The notes below the pieces were generated by a model. The model saw nothing but the letters and a program-made list of their open reading frames with translations. It did not search any database and was not told the DNA's origin. The translations under genes were made by a program, and so were the position numbers. Shown piece by piece: positions 44,103 through 55,373 of a stretch of DNA of 64,000 nt; positions within the stretch are counted from its first letter, which is position 1, and each line of letters starts with the position of its first letter. The stretch lies in contig OY282353.1 of NCBI GenBank assembly GCA_958295465.1, positions 2,843,001 through 2,907,000 of the forward strand, in the 5' to 3' direction. The stretch comes from an uncultured Gammaproteobacteria bacterium. Lineage in GTDB: Bacteria > Pseudomonadota > Gammaproteobacteria > HK1.

Positions 44103-44414
44103 GTGATTCGTACGTACATGGCTGTAGCCGCCTGCGCACTGGCGCTGGCCGGGCCGGTGCATGCCGCCGGAGACGCCGCGGCGGGGAAGACGAAGGCCCT
44201 CGTATGTTCGGCGTGCCACGGCATCGACGGGAACAGCATCAATCCCCTGTGGCCGAACCTCGCCGGCCAGCACGCGGCCTACCTTGCGAAACAGATGAAG
44301 GCGTTCCGTTCGGGTGAGCGCAAGGACCCGGTCATGGCACCGATGTCGGTGCCCCTGAGCGATGCCGACATCGACGATCTGGCGGCCTTCTACGCCAGCC
44401 AGACGCCGAAGTAG
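44103..44414 (+). CDS. Periplasmic class I cytochrome c (c553/c4-like)
   Basis: 103 residues from a GTG at 44103, with AGGAG about 10 nt upstream. The signal peptide MIRTYMAVAACALALAGPVHA is followed by a single-haem domain: CSACHG binds haem c, and the distal Met is probably in PVMAPMSVPLSDADIDDLAAFY. It resembles the small cytochromes that serve sulfur or arsenite oxidation and terminal oxidases. It is a candidate electron acceptor for AioBA, though 22 kb away, or a partner in sulfur oxidation next to the YeeE/YedE gene. Confidence 0.9.
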   Translation: MIRTYMAVAACALALAGPVHAAGDAAAGKTKALVCSACHGIDGNSINPLWPNLAGQHAAYLAKQMKAFRSGERKDPVMAPMSVPLSDADIDDLAAFYASQTPK

Positions 44415-44506
44415 CCATCGGTCTGCGCCGGCCTGCGTCACGGTCGGTCCGCGCGGCCCGCTTGCGGAGCGCCCGGGCGGTGGGTTCGCCTGATCGTCGC
44501 GGGTGC

Positions 44507-45355
44507 TCACCGGCCGCCGGGCAGGGTCGCAAGCCATTCCGCCACCGCGCCGGCGAGTGCCTCGTCCATGTCGCGGAAGAAGTGCCCGGCGCCCGGGACG
44601 ATGCGCTGGGCGGAGCGTGGATTCCCCGCCGCGAGGATCGCGGCGAGGCGGGCCGGCGCCTTTCTGCGCACCGCCGGATAGTCGTCGCCGCCGAAGAGGT
44701 CGAGGATCGGAACCGACGTCGCCGCGAGCGGAAACGGCTCGCGCATCGGCTGGCGGTAGTCCGTCGCTCCCATTCCGATGCCGATGAACCCGTCGAATCC
44801 GGCATCGCCGTGACGGCGCACGAACGCCATCGCCATATGGACGCTACAGCTATGCGCCGCGAGCACCACGGGATGCGCCCCACGGGCACGGAGGAACTCG
44901 ATGCCGGCCCGGATCCGGGAAAACGCGGCGGGGAGGATCGGGACGTAGTCGTAGAACTTCGCTCCCTTTTCGAGCACCGGCATCTGCAACGACAACGTCT
45001 CCCAGCCGTGTTCGGGCAGCGCGGTGCGGAGCGGCCCGGCGACCTCCGGCCAGTCGGGATGGAGCCCGCGGCCATGCATCACGATGACCGCCCCGCGCGC
45101 GCCGTCGTCGGCTTCGGCTTCGGTGTGGATGGCGAGGAACGAATGGCCGTCCGCGTCGAGGCGCACCGGTTCGCCGTCGAGGATCATGTCGGCGATCTCC
45201 GCTTCGAGCCGGCGCTCGCGTTCGAGATCCTGGGCCGCCGCGAACGGCGCCGGGAGCACGAGTCCGGCGCACGCCGCGGCGAGAAGGAGGGCGGCGATCC
45301 GGCGCCGGTGGGCCTGGGCGGGCCGGCGCGGCACGGCTCCCCGGCGAGGATTCAC
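44507..45355 (-). CDS. Exported alpha/beta hydrolase (DUF3530-like)
   Basis: 282 residues from a GTG at 45355. The N-terminus is a twin-Arg-like basic stretch and a hydrophobic signal ending PAPFAAAQ. The mature part is an alpha/beta hydrolase fold: GAVIVMHGRGLHPDWPEV (oxyanion strand), VVLAAHSCSVHMAMAF with a candidate nucleophile Ser, VPILDLFGGDDYPAV (Asp) and IVPGAGHFFRDMDEAL (His). This is the order of DUF3530 proteins, periplasmic hydrolases of unknown substrate. It is convergent with the cytochrome c gene. Confidence 0.8.
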   Translation of the reverse strand: MNPRRGAVPRRPAQAHRRRIAALLLAAACAGLVLPAPFAAAQDLERERRLEAEIADMILDGEPVRLDADGHSFLAIHTEAEADDGARGAVIVMHGRGLHPDWPEVAGPLRTALPEHGWETLSLQMPVLEKGAKFYDYVPILPAAFSRIRAGIEFLRARGAHPVVLAAHSCSVHMAMAFVRRHGDAGFDGFIGIGMGATDYRQPMREPFPLAATSVPILDLFGGDDYPAVRRKAPARLAAILAAGNPRSAQRIVPGAGHFFRDMDEALAGAVAEWLATLPGGR

Positions 45356-45611
45356 GTGACGGTTCCGGCGGGGATGACCGGTTTCGAAATCAGCTCGCGG
45401 GGAGGCCGGGCGACTTGCATCCACGACCCGAAGCCGGTTCGGGGGGCGGCTCTTCGCGGCATTCCGGACCACGGATGGAGTGAGGGCTCCGCCGGTTCGG
45501 TGTCCCACCCGATCATGACGTTGCCCCCGGCCATCGGAATCTTTTCGCCGGCTTCCGCTCTAATCCCGAGGCTCCGGCCGGCAGTCCGCGGGACGTATCG
45601 GAAGACCCCCC

Positions 45612-46046
45612 ATGAACGATTCTGACATGGATCTGGCAAGCGGGATCGCGGCGTTCGAAGCCAAGGAGTTCCGCCGCGCGTTCCAGCTCCTGGCGCCGCT
45701 CGCGGCCCGCGGTGAGCCGGAGGCGCAGTTCCGGGTGGCGGTGATGTGCCGGAACGGGCTGGGCGGGGTGGCGAACGAGGCGCTGGCCTTCTCCTCGATG
45801 CGGGACGCGGCGCGGCAGGACCACGGGCTCGCCCAGCACGGGCTCGGGGTGATGTACCTGTACGGGGAATGCGTCACCAGGGACGAGGCGGAGGCCGCCG
45901 CGTGGTTCCGGCGTGCCGCCGGCCACGGTCTTGCCGGTGCGATGATGACCCTCGGTATGATGTACGAGCAGGGTCTCGGGGTGGAACGCGACGTGGAGCA
46001 GGCGGAGCTGCTGTATGCGCAGGCGGAGTCGGGCGATGCGTGCTGA
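45612..46046 (+). CDS. Sel1-like repeat protein
   Basis: A 144-residue protein made of three Sel1-type helical repeats, for example AQFRVAVMCRNGLGGVANEALAFSSMRDAARQ, AQHGLGVMYLYGECVTRDEAEAAAWFRRAAGHG and AMMTLGMMYEQGLGVERDVEQAELLYAQAE. No signal peptide is visible. Such proteins act as protein-interaction scaffolds. It lies 105 nt before dsbD on the same strand and may be co-transcribed with it. Confidence 0.88.
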   Translation: MNDSDMDLASGIAAFEAKEFRRAFQLLAPLAARGEPEAQFRVAVMCRNGLGGVANEALAFSSMRDAARQDHGLAQHGLGVMYLYGECVTRDEAEAAAWFRRAAGHGLAGAMMTLGMMYEQGLGVERDVEQAELLYAQAESGDAC

Positions 46047-46150
46047 TCCGGCCGCTCCCCCGCGAGCGGCGGCGGCCGTTGCATCCGGCGCGTCCGGGAT
46101 GCCGCGGGGCGTGGCCATGACCTCCGGCATGGGATAGACGGGGACTTCGC

Positions 46151-48394
46151 GTGAACATGGTCCGAAACGGGCGACGCGGCCCGGCGCATGCACCGAATCG
46201 ACCGAGGCGCGTCGAGCCGGCCCGGCTCGCATGGAGCGTCTTGCTGGCGGCGCTGGTCTCGCTCGGGGCCTCCCGTCCCGGGCTGGCGGACCACGCGAGC
46301 GGCCACCGGGCGCCGGCGCCGGTCGCCGAGGCGGCAGGGAAGACCGCGCCGCCCGCGCCGGGAGGGCTCGCGGAGACCGCGCCCGCGCTGGCCAGGCTGC
46401 TGGAGCTCGGCAAGGGGATCGAGATCGGCGCATCCGGCGAGGACGAGTTCCTGGACCCGGACGTCGCCTTCGTGCTGAGTGCGGCCGCGGCTGGTCCCGA
46501 TGCCGTCGAGGCGCGCTGGGACATCGCCGACGGCTACTACCTCTACCGGGACAAGTTCCGGTTCCGCCCCGCGGAGGGATCCGGCGTCACGCTTGGTGAA
46601 GCCGGCTTCCCGAAGGGGACGATCAAGGACGACGAGTACTTCGGGCCGATGGAGGTGTACTACGGCTCCGTCGCGGCGCACGTTCCCGTCGCCGGCGCCG
46701 CGGGCGGCGACGCCGTCGACGTGGACGTGACCTACCAGGGCTGCGCGGAGGCGGGGCTGTGCTATCCGCCGATCACCAGGACGGTCTCGCTGCTGCTGCC
46801 CGCGGCCCTGGCCGCCACCGGCGGCGGCGCGGCCCCCGGGGGAGGCGGGTCGAGCTTCCCGGACTCCGGAGGCGGGGGCGAGGCTCCCCGGCAATCGAAC
46901 CTCCGGGCCGCGGGGGCTGACGGCGGCGCTTCGGGCGCGTCCGGTTCCCCGAACCCGGGATCCGCGGGGGTGCCGCCGGGGGGGGCGGACCTGTTCCGCC
47001 CGGAGGTGGGGGGCGCCGCGCCCGTCGAGCTGCCGGAGCAGGACCGGATCGCCGCGGCCCTGGTGTCGGGCAACCGCTGGCTGGTGATCCTGTCGCTGTT
47101 CGGGGCCGGGTTGCTTCTCACCTTCACCCCCTGCGTGTTGCCGATGGTGCCGATCCTGACGAGCATCATCGTGGGCCAGGGGACGGACCCCCGCCGGGGC
47201 GTCACGTCCCGCCGTGCCTTCATGCTCTCGCTCGTCTACGTGCTGGCGATGGCCCTCACCTACACCGTGGCGGGGGTATTGGCGGGGCTGTTCGGCGCGA
47301 ACCTCGCGGCGGCGTTCCAGGACCCCTGGATCGTGTCGGCGTTTGCGCTGGTGTTCGTGCTGCTCGCCCTCTCGATGTTCGGGTTCTACGATCTCCAGCT
47401 CCCGGCCTCGTGGCAGGCCGGACTTGCCACGCTGAGCCGCCGGCAGCAGGGCGGGACCTGGGCCGGGGTCGCGGTGATGGGTGCGCTCTCGGCGCTGATC
47501 GTCGGCCCCTGCGTCGCCGCGCCGCTGGCCGGGGTCCTGATCTACATCGGCCGGACCGGCGATCCGGTGCTCGGCGGGGTCGCGTTGTTCGCGCTCGGCA
47601 TGGGGATGGGGGTGCCGCTGATGGTGGCCGGGGTGTCGGCCGGAAAGCTGTTGCCGAAGGCGGGCGCGTGGATGAACGCGGTGAAGGCGGTGTTCGGGAT
47701 CATGCTCCTGGCCGTCGCGATCTACCTCCTCGAGCGCGTGGTTCCGGAGCCGGTGGGACTGCTGCTGTGGGCGGCGCTGTTCATCGTGGGCGCGATCTAC
47801 ATGGGCGCCCTCGACTCGCTCACCCCCGACAGCGGGGGATGGCGGCGGCTGTGGAAGGGGGCGGGGCTGGTCATGCTGGTCTACGGGGTCCTGGTCATGG
47901 TCGGGGTCGCGGGAGGCGGCGGGGATCTGTTCCGGCCTCTGGAGGGCGTCGCGCTGGTGTCGGGAGAGCGCGGCGGGAGCGAGCTCGAATTCAGGCAGGT
48001 GAAGGGTGTCGACGGCCTGATGGCGGAGCTGGAGCCGGCCGCCACCCGCGGACAGGTGGTCATGTTCGACTTCTACGCCGACTGGTGCGTGAGCTGCAAG
48101 GAGATGGAGCGGTTCACGTTCCGCGATCCGGCGGTGCGGGCGGCGCTCTCGAAGGTGTTGCTGCTCCAGACCGACGTGACCGCCAACGATGCCCCCGACC
48201 GGGCGTTGCTGGCGGAGTTCGGCCTGTTCGGCCCCCCCGCGATCCTGTTCTTCGGACCCGACGGGCGGGAGCGCCGCGAGCTGCGGGTCGTGGGGTTCAT
48301 GAACGCGGGCGATTTCCATCGCGTGGTGGAACGCGCGATCGCGCCGGCGGGTTCCATCCGCGCGTCGCGGCAGGACGCGCGGCAACGGTCATGA
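46151..48394 (+). CDS. dsbD: Thiol:disulfide interchange protein DsbD
   Basis: About 745 residues; GTG at 46151 or ATG at 46157. It moves reducing power from cytoplasmic thioredoxin to periplasmic partners. An N-terminal signal-like segment is followed by the DsbD-alpha domain with DVTYQGCAEAGLCYPP (its Cys pair). A Gly/Pro/Ser-rich linker (about 225-285) leads to eight membrane helices with TPCVLPMVPILTSII and GPCVAAPLAGVLIYI. The C-terminal thioredoxin domain has DWCVSCKEMERFTF. All six functional cysteines are present. The linker is longer and more Gly/Pro-rich than usual. The TlpA gene follows 65 nt later. Confidence 0.95.
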   Translation: MNMVRNGRRGPAHAPNRPRRVEPARLAWSVLLAALVSLGASRPGLADHASGHRAPAPVAEAAGKTAPPAPGGLAETAPALARLLELGKGIEIGASGEDEFLDPDVAFVLSAAAAGPDAVEARWDIADGYYLYRDKFRFRPAEGSGVTLGEAGFPKGTIKDDEYFGPMEVYYGSVAAHVPVAGAAGGDAVDVDVTYQGCAEAGLCYPPITRTVSLLLPAALAATGGGAAPGGGGSSFPDSGGGGEAPRQSNLRAAGADGGASGASGSPNPGSAGVPPGGADLFRPEVGGAAPVELPEQDRIAAALVSGNRWLVILSLFGAGLLLTFTPCVLPMVPILTSIIVGQGTDPRRGVTSRRAFMLSLVYVLAMALTYTVAGVLAGLFGANLAAAFQDPWIVSAFALVFVLLALSMFGFYDLQLPASWQAGLATLSRRQQGGTWAGVAVMGALSALIVGPCVAAPLAGVLIYIGRTGDPVLGGVALFALGMGMGVPLMVAGVSAGKLLPKAGAWMNAVKAVFGIMLLAVAIYLLERVVPEPVGLLLWAALFIVGAIYMGALDSLTPDSGGWRRLWKGAGLVMLVYGVLVMVGVAGGGGDLFRPLEGVALVSGERGGSELEFRQVKGVDGLMAELEPAATRGQVVMFDFYADWCVSCKEMERFTFRDPAVRAALSKVLLLQTDVTANDAPDRALLAEFGLFGPPAILFFGPDGRERRELRVVGFMNAGDFHRVVERAIAPAGSIRASRQDARQRS

Positions 48395-48459
48395 TCGCGC
48401 CGCGACGGTCATGATGCGGCTCTCGCCGTCGCCGGCGGGATGGACCTGGAGGTGATGCG

Positions 48460-49068
48460 ATGATGGTCGCTCGATTCGGATTCCAGCCACACGGACGGAG
48501 CCCGGTGGTGATCCGGCTCCTGGCCGTGCTCCTGCTCCTCGCGGCCGTGGCGCCCGCGGCTCCCGCGGCCGGGGCCGATGCCCACCACGTGGATTTCTCG
48601 CTGCCCGACGTGACCGGCCAGGTGCATCGCCTGTCCGATCACCGCGGCAAGTGGGTGGTCGTCAACTTCTGGGCGACGTGGTGCGGGCCGTGCATGGTGG
48701 AGATCCCGGAGCTCATGCGCTTCCACGAGCGCCACAAGGACCACGACGCGATCGTCATCGGTGTGAACTTCGAGGAGATCGAGACCCCCGCGCTGGAGGT
48801 GTTCATCGCGGAGATGGGCATCGACTACCTGGTGGTGCGGGCGGGAGATACGCCGATCCTGCCGTTCGAGCCGCTCAAGGGATTGCCGTCCACGTTCTTC
48901 GTCGATCCGCACGGCGAGCTGGTCGCGAGCCACGTCGGGCCGGTGACCGGGGCGGCGATCGAAGACTTTCTCGCCCGGGAAGCGCTGCGCGGGACGGAGG
49001 GCGCCGCATCCCCCGATGCCGTACCCGAAGACCCGTCCGTCGACCCGAAGACAGTCGCGGCCCAGTGA
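48460..49068 (+). CDS. TlpA-like periplasmic thioredoxin
   Basis: 202 residues with a signal or anchor helix (VIRLLAVLLLLAAVAPAAPAAGA) and a TlpA/ResA domain: VHRLSDHRGKWVVVNFWATWCGPCMVEIPEL has the WCGPC active site, VIVIGVNFEEI the insertion strand and GLPSTFFVDPHG the cis-Pro loop. GGAGG lies about 10 nt before the ATG. It is the likely client of DsbD just upstream and would reduce apocytochrome or other periplasmic thiols. The C-terminal 20 residues are an acidic tail. Confidence 0.93.
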   Translation: MMVARFGFQPHGRSPVVIRLLAVLLLLAAVAPAAPAAGADAHHVDFSLPDVTGQVHRLSDHRGKWVVVNFWATWCGPCMVEIPELMRFHERHKDHDAIVIGVNFEEIETPALEVFIAEMGIDYLVVRAGDTPILPFEPLKGLPSTFFVDPHGELVASHVGPVTGAAIEDFLAREALRGTEGAASPDAVPEDPSVDPKTVAAQ

Positions 49069-49251
49069 ACGCGCCGCCCTTCGGCGCATCCGCCGGCAGG
49101 GCGGCCCCGACCCCGGCAGCGCACGACGACGCGTGGCCTGCCGGTGCACGGATGGGCGGCCGAAGATCCGCCACGTCGGGCGCTCCGGCCGTCGGAATCG
49201 GCGAGACGTCGCGTCCTGACGCCGGTTGCCGGAGCGTAGCGGGAGCTGCTG

Positions 49252-51219
<1,968 letters not shown>

Positions 51220-51279
51220 GCGTGGCCCGCCAGCGGGTTCCGACCCGCCGGGATATCCGCATGGAGTGGAGGATCGCCC

Positions 51280-52260
51280 TCAGTCACTCGCCAGCGCGCG
51301 GCGCAACGCCGCGGCGATACGCTCGACGCCGGGGAGGTAGTCCCGTTCGAGCTTCGGCAGCGGCATCACGGTGTCGAAGCCGGTCACCCGCTCGACGGGG
51401 GCGAGCAGGCGGTCGAGGGCGCGCTCGGCCACCCGCGCCGCGACCTCCGCCCCGAAGCCCCCGGTGTACGGCGCTTCGTGCACGACGACGAGGCGTCCGG
51501 TGCGGCGCACCGAGCCGAGCACCGTGTCTTCATCGAAGGGGGTGATGCTCGCGGCGTCGATGAGCTCGACGCCCGCTCCTTCGCCTTCGAGGCGGTCGGC
51601 GGCGGCGCGGCTCTCCCACATGGCCCCGCCCCAGGAGACCAGGGTGACGTCGGCGCCCTCGCGCTCGACGAAGGCCCGCCCGAGGGGGAGGCCCCTCCCG
51701 TCGTCCTCCACCGGCCCCTTCGCGAGGCGATAGAGCCGCGTCGGCTCCAGGAACACCACCGGGTCGGGGTCGCGGATGGCCGAGAGCAGCAGTCCGTACG
51801 CGCGTTCGGGCGTCGAGGGGGTCACGCATTTGAGTCCGGGGACGTGGGCGAGGAACGCCTCGATGCTCTCGGAGTGGTGCTCGGGGGCGTGGATCCCCCC
51901 GCCGGCGGGGGTGCGCAGCACCAGGGGGCAGGTCATGCGCCCCCGGGTGCGGGTACGCAGCCGCGAGGCGTGGTTCGCAAGCTGGTCGAGGGCGGGATAG
52001 ATGAAGCCGGCGAACTGGATCTCGCATACGGGCTTGAGCCCCTGCGCCGCCATCCCCACCGACGCGCCGCAGATGAGCAGCTCCGCGAGCGGGGTGTCGC
52101 GCACGCGGCGCTCGCCGAAGCGTTCGAGGAGCCCTTCGGTGGCCCGGAACACGCCGCCGTTCACCCCGACGTCCTGGCCGAGCACGAGCACGTCGGGATC
52201 CTCCTCCATCGCGCGCGCCAGCGCGAGGTTCACCGCCTTGACGAGCGTGACTTCAGCCAC
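51280..52260 (-). CDS. 2-oxoacid dehydrogenase E1 component, beta subunit
   Basis: 326 residues from the GTG at 52260, which overlaps the E1-alpha stop by 8 nt; a GTG at 52275 is also in frame. It is the thiamine-diphosphate-binding beta chain of a pyruvate or branched-chain 2-oxoacid dehydrogenase: VTLVKAVNLALARAMEEDPDVLVLGQDVGVNGGVFRAT, TPLAELLICGASVGMAAQGLKPVCEIQFAGFIYPALDQL, and GGIHAPEHHSESIEAFLAHVPGLKCVTPSTPERAYGLL. All family blocks are present and the length is normal. It completes a leftward E2-E1alpha-E1beta unit; no E3 gene is in the window. Confidence 0.95.
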   Translation of the reverse strand: MAEVTLVKAVNLALARAMEEDPDVLVLGQDVGVNGGVFRATEGLLERFGERRVRDTPLAELLICGASVGMAAQGLKPVCEIQFAGFIYPALDQLANHASRLRTRTRGRMTCPLVLRTPAGGGIHAPEHHSESIEAFLAHVPGLKCVTPSTPERAYGLLLSAIRDPDPVVFLEPTRLYRLAKGPVEDDGRGLPLGRAFVEREGADVTLVSWGGAMWESRAAADRLEGEGAGVELIDAASITPFDEDTVLGSVRRTGRLVVVHEAPYTGGFGAEVAARVAERALDRLLAPVERVTGFDTVMPLPKLERDYLPGVERIAAALRRALASD

Positions 52261-53380
52261 GGCGCTTCGCCTCACGTTCGGCGGCGATGGCCCGCAACCC
52301 CGCGTCGCGCTGGCGGGCCAGCTCGGCCGAGGGCTCCGCGTAGAGGTGATCGAAGATCACCGACGGCGGCTCGGGCTCGGCTCCGAACAGCTTTTCCACC
52401 CCCGCCTCGACCTCGGCCGAGCACGCGGCCTCCAGCTCGGCCTGCCGTGCGTCGCTCCATGCCTGCACCGATTCGAGCCAGCGGCGCACCCGGCCGACCG
52501 GCTCCGCGTGCTCGTGCGCCCGCACCTCGGCGGGGTCGCGGTAACGCCTCGCGTCGTCGGCGGTGTTGTGATCCGCGAGCCGGTAGGTCAGCGCCTCGAC
52601 GAGGGTCGCGCCGCCGCCCGAGCGCCCCCGGTCGAGCCCGATGCGCACCGCCTCGTGCACCGCGACGACGTCGTTGCCGTCAGCCTGCTCGACCGCGATT
52701 CCGGCTGCCAGTCCCTTTTGCGCGAGGGTCTCGCTCGCGGTCTGCTTCGCGAGCGGGGTCGAGATCGCCCACCGGTTGTTGGTGATCACGAACACCACCG
52801 GCAGGCGCCACACCCCGGCGAGGTTGAACGCCTCGTACACGTCGCCCTTCGAGGTCGCGGCGTCGCCGAACACGCACGCCACCGCACGAGCCTCGCCGCG
52901 GTATTGCAGCGCGTACGCGGCGCCCGCCGCGTGCAGGGCATGGCCGCCGACGGTGATGGAGGTCGGGAAGTCGTGCGCGGGGCCGGCCCAATCGCTGCCG
53001 CGCTCGCTCCCCGCGTAGTAGGAGAGCACTTCGTCGATGCCGACCCCCCGCCAGATCAGCGCCGCGTTCTCGCGATAGGAAGGCACGAGGACGTCGCCGG
53101 CGCGCATCGCGCTCGCGACCCCGATCGGCACCGCCTCCTGTCCGTACGCGGTGGCGTAGGTGCCGAGCCGGCTTTGCCGGTTCAGCGCGACGCACTTCGC
53201 ATCGAGGGTGCGGGCCAGCACCATCGCGCGGTAGAGCGGCGTGATCGACTCCGGCGCCGCCAGCGAATCGGGCAGCGGGCGCATGAGCGCGCCGTTCTCG
53301 TCGAGGTAGCGCCGCCGCCGGATCTCGAAGCGGGCGACGACGGGGAGGTCCGGGGCGGGGTCAGTCGGCACGTTCGGCAT
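52253..53380 (-). CDS. 2-oxoacid dehydrogenase E1 component, alpha subunit
   Basis: 375 residues from the ATG at 53380. It binds the diphosphate of thiamine through CVFGDAATSKGDVYEAFNLAGVWRLPVVFVITNNRWAISTP (GDx(22-28)NN motif). GTYATAYGQEAVPIGVASAMRAGDVLVPSYRENAALIWRG is the channel region, and YRLADHNTADDARRY carries the phosphorylation-loop analogue. ITPLYRAMVLARTLDAKCV is the usual start of the core. Substrate could be pyruvate or branched-chain acids. A decayed copy of its first 27 codons sits just upstream (53473-53552). Confidence 0.95.
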   Translation of the reverse strand: MPNVPTDPAPDLPVVARFEIRRRRYLDENGALMRPLPDSLAAPESITPLYRAMVLARTLDAKCVALNRQSRLGTYATAYGQEAVPIGVASAMRAGDVLVPSYRENAALIWRGVGIDEVLSYYAGSERGSDWAGPAHDFPTSITVGGHALHAAGAAYALQYRGEARAVACVFGDAATSKGDVYEAFNLAGVWRLPVVFVITNNRWAISTPLAKQTASETLAQKGLAAGIAVEQADGNDVVAVHEAVRIGLDRGRSGGGATLVEALTYRLADHNTADDARRYRDPAEVRAHEHAEPVGRVRRWLESVQAWSDARQAELEAACSAEVEAGVEKLFGAEPEPPSVIFDHLYAEPSAELARQRDAGLRAIAAEREAKRRG

Positions 53381-53472
53381 CGAGGCGTCCTCGGCCGGAG
53401 ATGCGTTGCATCGAATCCCCGACGACGCAGGCGGACGGCGTTGCATCACTCACGGGCTTCGCCCCGGAAGTG

Positions 53473-53552
53473 CGCCGTTCTCGTCGAGGCTGCGCCGCCG
53501 CCGGGTCTCGAAGCGGGCGGCCGCGGGGAAGTCCGGCGAGGAGTCGGTCGGT
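53473..53552 (-). repeat. Partial duplication of the E1-alpha 5' coding region
   Basis: These 80 bp match 53289-53368 at about 80% identity, 184 bp away in direct orientation. They encode PDFPAAARFETRRRRSLDENG where the gene has PDLPVVARFEIRRRRYLDENG. The copy has no start codon of its own and ends in an unrelated stop, so it is a leftover of a local duplication between E1-alpha and E2. Confidence 0.85.
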
Positions 53553-53634
53553 GTCGGCCTGTCCTCGACCGGAAACGGACTGTCCCGAGTTCTGAGCGGC
53601 ATTCTGAGCGGCATAGAGATGGGGACGGCGCGGC

Positions 53635-55086
53635 TCACGCGCTTCGCTCCAGATCCACGAGGGCGGCGGCGAGGAAGCGCGACGCCTCGGCTCCGGTGCA
53701 GGCCCGGTGATCGAACGTCAGCGACAGGGGAATGCGTCGACGAATCGTCAGCTTGCCGCCGTGTACCACCGGCTCCTCGCGGGCGCGGCCGGCGCCGAGA
53801 ATCGCGACCTGGGGCGGGACCACGATCGGGGTTCCATATCGCCCGGCCAGCGTCCCGAAGTTGCTCAGGGTGATCGTTGCGCCGTCGAGCTCTTCGGGGG
53901 CGAGCGAGCGGGCGGCGGCGCCGGCGCGAAGTCGATCGACCTCCGTGCGCAACGCGGCGGGCTCTTTCGCCCCGGCGTCGCGCAACACCGGAACGAAGAG
54001 GCCGTCCCCGGTGTCGGCGGCGATGCCGAGGTGGACCGCACCATGCAGGGTCCGCCGCGTGGCGCCCTCGTCGAGCCATGCGTTGAGCGCTGGCGAGGCC
54101 GCGCAGCCGGCGGCGACGGCGCGGATCAGGCGCACCGTGACGTCTTCTCCGATGCGCCAGTCGCCGACGTCCGCATCTTCGTTGACCGTCACCGGCACGA
54201 CGCGTGCGCGGGACAGCGCCATCCGCTCGGCCATGGTCTTGCGGACCCCGCGCAACGCCTCTCCGGTGGTGAACCCGGCGTGCTCCGCCGCCGGCTCGAC
54301 CGGCCGCGCCGCGCGTCCGGTTTGCTCCGTCGTGCGCCCGGCCTGTCCCATCGCACTCTCGGCCTGTCCCGCCGCGGACTCGACTTGGCCCGCCACGCTT
54401 CCCGCCTGTGCCGGCTCATGCGCGCGTCCCGCGGCGCGTTCGACGTCGGCGACGCGGATCCGTCCGCCCGGCCCGGTGCCGGCGACCGAGGCGAGATCGA
54501 CTCCGAGCGCGCGCGCCTTCGACCGCGCCGCCGGCATCGCGTCGATCCGTTCCGGCCCCGGCGGCGCCGGATGCCCGGCCGACCTCGGGAGTGGCCGGCG
54601 TCCATCCTGACCCGCCCGCGCCGAACGCTCTCCCGAGTCTGTGAGCGGCGAGCGGCCAGCCGAATCCGCCGGGGCCGGGCGCTCGTTCGGTCCCGTGGAT
54701 GGCGAGCGGCCATCCGCTCCCGCCGGGGTCGGGTACTCGTTCGATGCCACCGTCACCGGATGTTCCCCGAACCCGTCCGATGCACCGGGGCCGGCGGCGT
54801 CCACGGTGTCCGCGGTGATATCCGCGGCGCCGGCGCGTCCTCCTCCCTCGACCTCGAACTCGACGAGAGGCGCACCGGTCGCGACGGTCTCGCCGGGCCG
54901 CGCGCAATGGCGGCGCACCCGGCCGGCGACGGGCGAGGGAATGTCTACCACCGCCTTCGCCGATTCGAGCGCGACCACCGGCTGGTCGAGGGCGACCGCC
55001 TCGCCTTCCGCCACGTACCACTCGACGACGTCCGCCTCGGTGAGCCCTTCACCGAGGTCCGGGAGGCGGAAGACTGAAAGTGCCAT
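53635..55086 (-). CDS. 2-oxoacid dehydrogenase E2 (dihydrolipoyl acyltransferase)
   Basis: 483 residues. The N-terminal lipoyl domain (residues 1-80) has VVALESAKAVVDIPSP with the lipoylated Lys. A linker of about 105 residues contains imperfect short repeats of GRSP and ERxAxAxx type. A peripheral-subunit-binding domain (ARSKARALGVDLASVAGTGPGGRIRVADVE) follows. A second Ala/Gly/Gln-rich linker (GQVESAAGQAESAMGQAGRT) precedes the catalytic domain. That domain ends in LTFDHRACTGAEASRFLAAAL, where the usual HRxxDG reads HRACTG: the His is kept and the Asp is Thr. First gene of the leftward operon. Members with this variant exist as far as I recall, so activity is likely. Confidence 0.94.
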   Translation of the reverse strand: MALSVFRLPDLGEGLTEADVVEWYVAEGEAVALDQPVVALESAKAVVDIPSPVAGRVRRHCARPGETVATGAPLVEFEVEGGGRAGAADITADTVDAAGPGASDGFGEHPVTVASNEYPTPAGADGRSPSTGPNERPAPADSAGRSPLTDSGERSARAGQDGRRPLPRSAGHPAPPGPERIDAMPAARSKARALGVDLASVAGTGPGGRIRVADVERAAGRAHEPAQAGSVAGQVESAAGQAESAMGQAGRTTEQTGRAARPVEPAAEHAGFTTGEALRGVRKTMAERMALSRARVVPVTVNEDADVGDWRIGEDVTVRLIRAVAAGCAASPALNAWLDEGATRRTLHGAVHLGIAADTGDGLFVPVLRDAGAKEPAALRTEVDRLRAGAAARSLAPEELDGATITLSNFGTLAGRYGTPIVVPPQVAILGAGRAREEPVVHGGKLTIRRRIPLSLTFDHRACTGAEASRFLAAALVDLERSA

Positions 55087-55373
55087 GGCGGGGTATCGGG
55101 AACTGCCGCACGGTGTCCGGGAGCGGCTATATTGCCCCAGCTCCCCGCCGGAGGCGATGCTCGGTCAGCCATCCGGCGCACCCCGATGCCTCATGAACAG
55201 CAATTCCCGCCAAGCGCGAGAACGCCCGAAGATCCGTCACGATCAGGCGCTCCGGCCGTCCGAAGTGGCGCGATGCCGCCGTCGCGACATCGCGAGTCGT
55301 GGCATTGGCGGGAACTGCTGCCTCATGAACGTGTTCGTTGCCTTGCCGGGGACATCGGCGTAGTGTCGGGCGC

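Noticed and set aside
45560..48385. A 941-residue minus-strand frame opposite dsbD
   Set aside because: Its composition (His, Gln, Arg, Glu rich) is that of the reverse complement of GC-rich coding DNA; dsbD on the plus strand has all catalytic cysteines.
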